A stretch of DNA of 11,802 bases from a candidate division WS6 bacterium GW2011_GWC2_36_7 (GTDB lineage Bacteria; Patescibacteriota; Dojkabacteria; SC72): positions 1-11,802 of the forward strand of contig LBSF01000010.1 in assembly GCA_000991805.1 (NCBI GenBank), in the 5' to 3' direction. Numbering within the stretch: the first letter of the stretch is position 1; each line of letters starts with the position of its first letter. The translations under genes were made by a program, and so were the position numbers. Below the pieces are notes generated by a model. That model did no database searches. It was not told the DNA's origin and saw only the letters and a program-made list of their open reading frames with translations. Below are positions 6,455-11,802 of the stretch, piece by piece.

Positions 6455-8419
6455 ATGGATTCATTCAGATTACAAGCTCCCTACGAGATTTCCCCTGATC
6501 AACAACAGGCTACAAATGAGCTGTTACAAAATATTGAGAATGGAAAACAAAGACAGACATTACTTGGTGTAACTGGATCTGGAAAAACATTTGTCATGGC
6601 CAATGTAATACAGAAATTAGATAGACCTACCTTAATACTTTCACACAACAAAACATTAGCAGCTCAATTGTACGAAGAGTTTAAAGAATACTTTCCAGAA
6701 AACTCAGTTAAATACTTTGTTTCCTACTATGACTACTACCAACCAGAGGCATATATACCTTCAAAAGATCTTTACATTGAAAAAGAGTCCCAAGTAAATA
6801 AGGCAATTGAAAATCTTAGATTTGGAGCAATGAATTCTGCACTCACTAGAAAAGATACCATTGTTGTTGCATCAGTATCGTGTATTTACAATATTGGGGA
6901 TCCAGAAAACTATGAAAATAAATCTTTAGAATTAAGAAAAGGACATGAGTTTAATCTCACAGATTTAGCAAGAGAGCTAGTTGCAATGAGATATGTAAGG
7001 GATACATATGATTTTGATACTGGAGTATTTAGAATTAATGGAGATACAGTGGAGATATTCCCACCATATGAAGAATATTCAATTAGAATTGAGATGTTTG
7101 GAGACACCATTGAAAACATATTCAAGGTAGACCCAATATCTAAGCACAAAATACAGGAGATGAAAGAAATCTTAATATTCCCTGCAACCTCATTGGTCTA
7201 CTCAGACGATGTAATCAAGTCTGCAGTTGGGAATATTCAACGAGACCTCATGCAACGTGTAGCATTCTTAAAGAATATCGGTAAAGATATTGAAGCATAC
7301 AGATTAGAACAAAAAACGAACTATGATATCGAAATGCTTCAAGAGGTTGGATATTGTAAGAGTATGGAAAACTATTCCATATATTTTGATGGTCGAAAGA
7401 CTGGTGAAGCACCATATACTCTGCTTGATTACTTCCCTGATGACTATCTAATGTTCATTGATGAATCACATATCACTATTCCTCAAGTAGGTGGAATGTA
7501 CAATGGAGATAGGGCTAGAAAGGATAACTTAATTGAATACGGATTTAGATTACCAAGTGCGAGAGATAACAGACCATTGAATTTCAATGAGTTTGTCAAA
7601 AAACAAGGTAATACTGTATATATCTCTGCAACACCATCTGAATATGAACTTCAAGACAGTAACAAAAATGTTGTCGAACTGCTTACAAGACCAACAGGAT
7701 TGGTAGATCCAGAAATTGAAATTAGAAAAACAGAAGGACAAATAGATGATGTAATAACCGAGATAAACAAAAATGTCGCAAATGGACAAAGAGTTTTGGT
7801 TACGACATTAACAAAACGTATGGCAGAAGACCTTACTGATTACCTCAAAGATTCAGGTATTAAAGTTCAATACTTACATTCTGATATTGATACTGTCGAG
7901 AGAGTTGAAATTCTTAGAGAACTAAGATTGGGTAAATATGATGTTATCGTAGGCATTAATCTACTTCGAGAAGGAATAGATTTACCCGAGGTTTCGTTAG
8001 TGATAATCTTGGATGCAGATAAAGAAGGGTTCCTTAGATCTAAGACAAGTCTAGTACAGACCATTGGAAGAGCTGCAAGGCATGTACAAGGCCGAGTTAT
8101 AATGTACGCGGATAATATGACAGATAGTATGAAATATGCTATTTCAGAGACCAACAGGAGAAGAAAATACCAGAAGAAATACAACGAAGAGCATGGAATA
8201 ACTCCTACTTCAATTGTTAAAGAAATTAGAGGATCATTAGTAGAAAAAGAAGAAGAGATAAATGTTGATGATGAATATGTAGAGAAATTAGATCAAAAAC
8301 AAAAGCGTTTGTTAATAAAGAAATTAGAAGCTAAGATGTTACTAGCTGCAGATGGCATGCAATTTGAAAAAGCAGCTGAATATAGAGATCAAATAAAAGA
8401 AATACAATCTAATTTATAA
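6455..8419 (+). CDS. uvrB: UvrABC excinuclease subunit B
   Basis: A complete 654-residue UvrB, slightly shorter than E. coli UvrB (673). It is the damage-verifying helicase-like subunit of nucleotide excision repair, loaded by UvrA and recruiting UvrC. Visible motifs are Walker A GVTGSGKT (38-45), the beta-hairpin region beginning YDYYQPEAYIPSKD, the DEAD-like box DESH (336-339) followed by PQVGGMYNGDR, FRLPSARDNRPL, VYISATPSEYEL (motif III region), INLLREGIDLPEV (motif V region) and QTIGRAAR (535-542, motif VI). The C-terminal UVR domain, which binds UvrC, occupies about 617-651 (KKLEAKMLLAADGMQFEKAA). No truncation or missing catalytic residue is seen. It is the first gene of a rightward operon, followed after 10 nt by the patatin-like gene. 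Confidence 0.98.
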   Translation: MDSFRLQAPYEISPDQQQATNELLQNIENGKQRQTLLGVTGSGKTFVMANVIQKLDRPTLILSHNKTLAAQLYEEFKEYFPENSVKYFVSYYDYYQPEAYIPSKDLYIEKESQVNKAIENLRFGAMNSALTRKDTIVVASVSCIYNIGDPENYENKSLELRKGHEFNLTDLARELVAMRYVRDTYDFDTGVFRINGDTVEIFPPYEEYSIRIEMFGDTIENIFKVDPISKHKIQEMKEILIFPATSLVYSDDVIKSAVGNIQRDLMQRVAFLKNIGKDIEAYRLEQKTNYDIEMLQEVGYCKSMENYSIYFDGRKTGEAPYTLLDYFPDDYLMFIDESHITIPQVGGMYNGDRARKDNLIEYGFRLPSARDNRPLNFNEFVKKQGNTVYISATPSEYELQDSNKNVVELLTRPTGLVDPEIEIRKTEGQIDDVITEINKNVANGQRVLVTTLTKRMAEDLTDYLKDSGIKVQYLHSDIDTVERVEILRELRLGKYDVIVGINLLREGIDLPEVSLVIILDADKEGFLRSKTSLVQTIGRAARHVQGRVIMYADNMTDSMKYAISETNRRRKYQKKYNEEHGITPTSIVKEIRGSLVEKEEEINVDDEYVEKLDQKQKRLLIKKLEAKMLLAADGMQFEKAAEYRDQIKEIQSNL

Positions 8420-8429
8420 AATTGAATCA

Positions 8430-9230
8430 ATGTTCCACCTATTTAGAAAGAAAATCGGATTAGCTCTTGGTGCAGGATCTGCCAAAGGATTAGCTCACAT
8501 AGGGGTAATAAAGGAATTGGAAAAAAACAATATTGCCATAGACTATATTGCCGGCACTAGTATTGGTTCGGTAATCGGAGGTCTCTATGCACTTACAAAA
8601 GATATAAAAGCAATAGAAGAATTGGCATATTCGAAAGGATATAAAGATATGTTTGATGCATTCTTCGACCCTTCATTAAAATCAAGTATTTTTAAAGGAG
8701 ATAAGGTAATGGATTTCCTTGACGACTATGTAGATGAAAATACCCTTATCCAGGATACAAAGATTCCATTTGCAGCTGTAGCTACAAATATTAAGAATGC
8801 GCAACCAGTAGTCTTGAAGGAGGGAAGCCTAAGAACAGCAATCCGAGCAAGTATATCGATTCCCTTGCTTCTCAAGCCTGTAAAGTACAATGATATGATA
8901 CTCATCGACGGAGGAAACACAAATCCTGTCCCAGTTGATGTAGTAAGAGAAATGGGTGCTCAAAAAGTAATTGCTGTCAATTTGTATTCTAGTAAATTTC
9001 CAAGGGATTTTGATCTTGAAAAGCTTTCTTTCATGGATATCATAAATGTTATGATTGACACATCTTTGTATAATTCTTCAATGGAAAAAACAAAAAGTGC
9101 AGAGGTACAATTACATCTTCCCGTAGATCCTAATCTCCCCTTAACAGCTATCGCAGAAGATCCATCCGAATTGATCAGTATTGGAGAAGAAGCTACTAGA
9201 GCAGCTATGGATAAATTAAAACGACTTTAA
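8430..9230 (+). CDS. Patatin-like phospholipase, RssA/YchK type
   Basis: A 266-residue single-domain patatin-family hydrolase with a Ser-Asp catalytic dyad. The oxyanion-hole loop is LGAGSAKGLAHIG (12-25), with Lys where Arg is usual; the nucleophile is Ser44 in GTSIG, and the catalytic Asp160 lies in the DGG motif of LIDGGNTNPVP. The block LRTAIRASISIPLLLKPV is typical of the short bacterial RssA/YchK group. The family hydrolyses acyl esters of lipids; the natural substrate of this group is generally unknown. There is no signal peptide, so it is probably cytoplasmic or peripheral to the membrane. It starts 10 nt after the uvrB stop without a Shine-Dalgarno and ends 1 nt before the transporter ATG, so it is probably co-transcribed with both. 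The link to uvrB may simply reflect packing. Confidence 0.93.
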   Translation: MFHLFRKKIGLALGAGSAKGLAHIGVIKELEKNNIAIDYIAGTSIGSVIGGLYALTKDIKAIEELAYSKGYKDMFDAFFDPSLKSSIFKGDKVMDFLDDYVDENTLIQDTKIPFAAVATNIKNAQPVVLKEGSLRTAIRASISIPLLLKPVKYNDMILIDGGNTNPVPVDVVREMGAQKVIAVNLYSSKFPRDFDLEKLSFMDIINVMIDTSLYNSSMEKTKSAEVQLHLPVDPNLPLTAIAEDPSELISIGEEATRAAMDKLKRL

Positions 9231-9231
9231 T

Positions 9232-10164
9232 ATGTGGGCATATATTTTTAGCATCGCGATATTAGCAGCTAGCATCTATGCCTTAGTACAAGGCGCCGAA
9301 TTATTCATAAACCAATCTTCAGCACTTGCTAGAAAATATCACATTCCTGAATTTTTGATTGGTATAACAATTGTTGCGTTCGGTACCTCCCTACCAGAGT
9401 TTATAATTAGTTTTATAGCTGCATCTCAGGGTAATGTTGCAGTTTCTACAAGTAATATAATTGGAAGTTGTATTGCTAACATTGGGTTTATACTTGCTGT
9501 AACTGCACTCTTTGGGGCCATAAAGATTAATAAGGCCAATTTAAAGTTTGATATTCCCCTGTCTGTATTTAGTGTTATTATATTTCTCGTTATCCTTTAT
9601 TTCACTAACGGGCAGATCAATTGGATTGTGGGAATAGTCTTGCTGGTCATATTTGCTGCATATTTTGTTCTTGTCTATTTTAGAGAGAAGAACAAGAGTA
9701 TGGAAAGTACCCCAACCCATGCAAAAATCCATCCTTTTCTAATTATATTAAGTATTGGGCTTATTGCAGCTGGGGGTAAATTTGCAGTTGATTCAGCTAT
9801 TGATTTAGCAGGGTTATTACATATTTCAAATGGTTTTGCTGGGTTTACTATATTGGCTATCGGTTCTTCTCTACCTGAGTTAATTGTTTCAGTTGTCGCA
9901 CTTAAGAATGGTAAAAATGCTTTGAGTTTGGGTAATATTATTGGTTCTAACTTTTTTAACTTGTTCTTTATTATTGGTATTTCATCCTTTGTTACTACAC
10001 TTTCTTTTAATGATTATATCTATGAATTAGTTATATTGGTTTTGTATAACTTGGCGTTGGTAGCAGCAGCATTAATTGGAAAGAAATTCTATATTAGTAA
10101 GCGAGAGGGTTTGTTTATATTAATATCGTATATGGTATTAATTGTTTATTTGTTTTATAGATAA
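9232..10164 (+). CDS. CaCA-family Na+/Ca2+ exchanger-type antiporter (YrbG-like)
   Basis: A 310-residue polytopic membrane protein with about ten hydrophobic segments and the two inverted alpha-repeats of the CaCA superfamily. Repeat 1 has GTSLPE (51-56) and SNIIGSCIAN (74-83); repeat 2 has GSSLPE (211-216) and GNIIGSNFFN (234-243). By comparison with archaeal NCX, the ion-site residues Glu56, Ser53, Ser79, Asn83 and their repeat-2 partners Glu216, Ser213, Ser239, Asn243 are all present. The repeat-1 motif departs from the usual GNxxGSN: Gly is Ser74 and Asn is Cys80. Length matches YrbG-type exchangers (about 325 aa). It likely exchanges Na+ or H+ for Ca2+; ion specificity cannot be read here. 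The ATG follows the patatin stop by 1 nt (TAATATG). The 3' half uses noticeably more T-ending and TTG codons than its neighbours. Last gene of the operon. Confidence 0.93.
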   Translation: MWAYIFSIAILAASIYALVQGAELFINQSSALARKYHIPEFLIGITIVAFGTSLPEFIISFIAASQGNVAVSTSNIIGSCIANIGFILAVTALFGAIKINKANLKFDIPLSVFSVIIFLVILYFTNGQINWIVGIVLLVIFAAYFVLVYFREKNKSMESTPTHAKIHPFLIILSIGLIAAGGKFAVDSAIDLAGLLHISNGFAGFTILAIGSSLPELIVSVVALKNGKNALSLGNIIGSNFFNLFFIIGISSFVTTLSFNDYIYELVILVLYNLALVAAALIGKKFYISKREGLFILISYMVLIVYLFYR

Positions 10165-10168
10165 CTTG

Positions 10169-10486
10169 CTATCCAATCTGTATATCAGGGTAAATGTTTT
10201 GAATTTTATTATATAAAGTATCCAACTCCCCCAGATCACCATTTTCATATGCGCTTTTTAATTCTTCTATCAATTGGGTGTATGGCGAAAATGGGTCGTA
10301 AGTGTCAATGATATGCAAAGCTATTGGATTCTCCTCATACTTCACACGAGCCCTTCTAAAAACAGTTTTTACATCTTTTGGGCTTAATATTGAATTTTCT
10401 AGACCTGATCTAGCATTGATAAAAAGGTCATGATCTCCTGGTGATAAGCTGGTTTCATTGTTTATTAAGGGTTCTTGGTCAATCAT
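10169..10486 (-). CDS. Small acidic hypothetical protein downstream of tRNA-Gln
   Basis: I do not recognise this 105-residue protein. It is acidic, has no membrane segment or signal peptide, and its C-terminal half looks helical (TQLIEELKSAYENGDLGELDTLYNKIQ). The frame runs upstream through the tRNA to an ATG at 10579, but that N-terminal 31-residue extension (SSNGRTLAF...) is the tRNA sequence itself and should be discarded. The ATG at 10486 is the only reasonable start. It sits 14 nt after the tRNA 3' end, has no Shine-Dalgarno, and the two are probably one transcript. The stop lies 4 bp from that of the convergent transporter. Coding status is supported by frame length in the absence of any competing gene and by sensible composition, not by homology. 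Confidence 0.62.
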   Translation of the reverse strand: MIDQEPLINNETSLSPGDHDLFINARSGLENSILSPKDVKTVFRRARVKYEENPIALHIIDTYDPFSPYTQLIEELKSAYENGDLGELDTLYNKIQNIYPDIQIG

Positions 10487-10500
10487 GCTAGTTGAAACAA

Positions 10501-10571
10501 TTGCGGGACATAGATTCGAACTATGATACTTGGCTTCAAAGGCCAATGTCCTACCATTAGACGATCCCGCA
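10501..10571 (-). tRNA. tRNA-Gln (anticodon TTG)
   Basis: The minus strand folds into a full cloverleaf. The acceptor is TGCGGGA paired with TCCCGCA, the D arm GTC/GAC encloses the TAATGGTAG loop, and the anticodon stem TTGGC/GCCAA carries the loop CTTTGAA with anticodon TTG at 34-36. A 4-nt variable region and the T arm CATAG-TTCGAAT-CTATG follow. Position 73 is A and CCA is not encoded, so it must be added by CCA-adding enzyme. The U1-A72 pair is typical of bacterial tRNA-Gln and is the feature used by the GatCAB amidotransferase. It reads CAA and, by wobble, CAG. It is transcribed from its own promoter and continues into the small hypothetical gene. Confidence 0.95.
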
Positions 10572-10583
10572 TTAAACATGGAG

Positions 10584-10613
10584 ATTATACTACAAAAATA
10601 TCTATACTTGTAA
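10584..10613 (-). promoter_or_regulatory. Promoter of tRNA-Gln (-35 TTACAA, -10 TATAAT)
   Basis: On the minus strand TTACAA (10613..10608) and a consensus TATAAT (10589..10584) are separated by 18 bp. The predicted start near 10577 gives a 6-nt 5' leader before the mature tRNA end, for removal by RNase P. The small gene behind the tRNA would share this promoter. Confidence 0.6.
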
Positions 10614-10626
10614 CTCCCAAACCATA

Positions 10627-10632
10627 TATAAT
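10627..10632 (+). promoter_or_regulatory. Possible -10 box (TATAAT) for the membrane-anchored gene
   Basis: A perfect TATAAT on the plus strand would start transcription near 10639, one base before an in-frame ATG at 10640 and 55 nt before the preferred ATG at 10694. No good -35 is present, and two TATACT boxes at 10586 and 10603 are alternatives, so the exact promoter is uncertain. Confidence 0.35.
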
Positions 10633-10683
10633 GGAAACTATGAACCTAAGAAAGCACAAGAAAACAACCTTTAGAGAAGAAGC

Positions 10684-10688
10684 GAGGG
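10684..10688 (+). promoter_or_regulatory. Shine-Dalgarno GAGGG for the membrane-anchored gene
   Basis: GAGGG lies 5 nt upstream of the ATG at 10694 and is the reason for choosing that start over the in-frame ATGs at 10523 (inside the antisense of the tRNA), 10631 and 10640. Confidence 0.45.
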
Positions 10689-10693
10689 TATTT

Positions 10694-11743
10694 ATGCCTA
10701 AAAAGCCATCCACAACCAAACCACTTAGAACAGCAAAACCAAATATATTTAACAAAATAAAACAAACCACAGGAGGAAAAAGTAAGAGAAGAACCCCTAT
10801 TCGAATACCAAAATTCTCAATATACTTCTTTCTCGTTTGCTTACTCCTAGTTGTAGGATACTTCTCAGTAATATTCATAAACAATCTTAGAAACCAGGAA
10901 AAAGAACAAGCTGTAACCTATGTAATTGGTTTGGAGAATATCCCAGCATACCCAGACTCAACATTCATATTCCAAAACAGCTTGGACCAAGATTCTGTTA
11001 AGAACTTCCTTAGTAATGGAGATTCTGCATATAGATTACCGAACAATACAAACATAGATGATACTTTTGAATACTACAATGAGAAACTACCAGCACTTGG
11101 TTGGCAATTTGTACAAATGGTATCTATGGAAGCTCCTGACAAGGAATACGGGCAATATTGGACCAAAGCAAACATAGGACTAAGGATATATTCCAAATTT
11201 AGAGATGTATGGTATGAAACAATCACAATCCCAGAAGCTCAAAGCGGATTAGCAGAAAGAGTGAAACAAAGCACGGATATGGAAATACTCTTAACTGATG
11301 ATGAATCCCAAGATCTACTTCCTGATTTCCCATGGATATTGAAAGTACCAAAGGAATATATCATATCGTACAAAGCTTCCGCATATGACAGCACACTTCA
11401 ACAAGTATCAATAACTAAGATTGGAACAGAAGAGCAACTAAATCTAGTACCAATGGACAAGGCAGGAACCAGAGCATTAGATTATGCTTTAAATGACTAT
11501 GTAAAATTACTAAACAGCACTTCAGATGAAAGATGGGGGGTTATCAATACATACGTAATATCAACAAATCTTGGCACTGCCATACGGGGAATAATTGGAA
11601 GTAACACCGAAGATAGAGAAGTTGCAGTAATAACTGATAGCTACAATGATATTGTATATGTATTAGATTCGAATGTTACAAAGAATCCTTTCTTTGATTA
11701 TATATTGGAAAATATTGCTCCACAAAACACTAAGAGATTTTAA
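10694..11743 (+). CDS. Membrane-anchored extracytoplasmic protein of unknown function
   Basis: This 349-residue protein is not one I recognise. It has a Lys/Arg-rich cytoplasmic N-terminus (1-40), one strong membrane segment (about 41-63, FSIYFFLVCLLLVVGYFSVI) and about 285 outside residues, so N-in/C-out topology is expected; there is no lipobox or cleavage site. The outer part appears to have two domains. The first (about 78-180) contains IPAYPDSTFI and EYYNEKLPALGWQF, a pattern seen in small envelope proteins that pair a 'YP.S' strand with a 'Y...L...GW' helix. The second (about 208-345) runs LPDFPWILKVPKEYI... to FFDYILENI and loosely recalls a PsbP/Mog1-like alpha/beta arrangement; this is inference only. 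An alternative start at ATG 10640 would add 18 residues and suit a leaderless mRNA. Codons are strongly A-ending, like uvrB. Confidence 0.85.
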   Translation: MPKKPSTTKPLRTAKPNIFNKIKQTTGGKSKRRTPIRIPKFSIYFFLVCLLLVVGYFSVIFINNLRNQEKEQAVTYVIGLENIPAYPDSTFIFQNSLDQDSVKNFLSNGDSAYRLPNNTNIDDTFEYYNEKLPALGWQFVQMVSMEAPDKEYGQYWTKANIGLRIYSKFRDVWYETITIPEAQSGLAERVKQSTDMEILLTDDESQDLLPDFPWILKVPKEYIISYKASAYDSTLQQVSITKIGTEEQLNLVPMDKAGTRALDYALNDYVKLLNSTSDERWGVINTYVISTNLGTAIRGIIGSNTEDREVAVITDSYNDIVYVLDSNVTKNPFFDYILENIAPQNTKRF

Positions 11744-11802
11744 AATACATTTTCACTGCTTCTACAACTTTTTTATTTCCTAGTATCTTTACTAACTCAT
11801 CT
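11730..11802 (-). CDS. C-terminal fragment of a gene entering from the right edge
   Basis: On the minus strand a frame is open from the window edge to a TAG at 11732..11730 and gives DELVKILGNKKVVEAVKMYFKIS. It is the only open frame on that strand here, looks like a normal helical C-terminus, and overlaps the last 14 nt of the convergent membrane-anchored gene. The fragment is too short to assign a family, and a chance open stretch of 24 codons is possible. Confidence 0.45.
   Translation of the reverse strand, partial: DELVKILGNKKVVEAVKMYFKIS

Noticed and set aside
6411..6464. Longer mutL start at the ATG at 6464
   Set aside because: It would overlap the uvrB start on the other strand and add 18 non-conserved residues before the usual MutL N-terminus.
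10160..10173. GATA...TATC hairpin as a terminator between the exchanger and the small hypothetical gene
   Set aside because: The stem has only 4 bp, mostly A-T, with no T-run on the plus strand.
1..11802. CRISPR arrays, IS elements, phage genes, toxin-antitoxin pairs or other defence systems
   Set aside because: No regularly spaced repeats, transposase or integrase motifs, or paired toxin-antitoxin genes are visible; all sizeable frames are assigned to other families or have no such features.

Overview
The window looks like part of a small, AT-rich bacterial chromosome, most likely a Candidate Phyla Radiation (Patescibacteria) lineage. This rests on inference: very tight gene packing, A/T-ending codons, few Shine-Dalgarno sequences, a DUF2207 membrane protein with a Gly-rich tail, and a DegT aminotransferase next to a FemAB-like transferase. 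I cannot name the phylum from sequence alone. Eleven protein genes (two cut by the window edges) and one tRNA cover almost everything; the longest stretch without a gene is about 120 bp.

Layout. (1) At the left edge a DUF2207 membrane protein runs rightward and is cut at its N-terminus. (2) It meets, with 2 bp between stop codons, a leftward operon covering 1528-6410. In transcription order this is mutL, an RsmI-related SAM methyltransferase, a DegT/DnrJ/EryC1/StrS aminotransferase and a FemAB-like aminoacyl/acyl transferase. The first two junctions are TAATG stop/start overlaps. (3) Diverging from mutL across only 44 bp is a rightward operon, uvrB - patatin-like phospholipase - Na+/Ca2+ exchanger-type transporter (6455-10164). 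(4) A leftward unit follows: tRNA-Gln(UUG), then, 14 nt after it, a small acidic hypothetical protein. (5) A rightward gene encodes a membrane-anchored extracytoplasmic protein of unknown function. (6) At the right edge is the C-terminal end of a leftward gene, overlapping the stop of (5).

Functional picture. Two DNA-repair genes (mutL and uvrB) sit head to head and appear to share a compact divergent promoter with two extended -10 boxes; each predicted transcription start falls within 0-2 nt of its ATG, so both may be leaderless. Downstream on each side are envelope-related genes: the aminotransferase/FemAB pair on the left, the lipid hydrolase and cation exchanger on the right. I see no IS element, CRISPR array, phage gene, toxin-antitoxin pair or other defence module, and no clear undescribed system. 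The most useful observations are the compact repair promoter, the tRNA-mRNA unit with start calls misled by the tRNA, the DegT-FemAB pair, and the two uncharacterised proteins around the tRNA.
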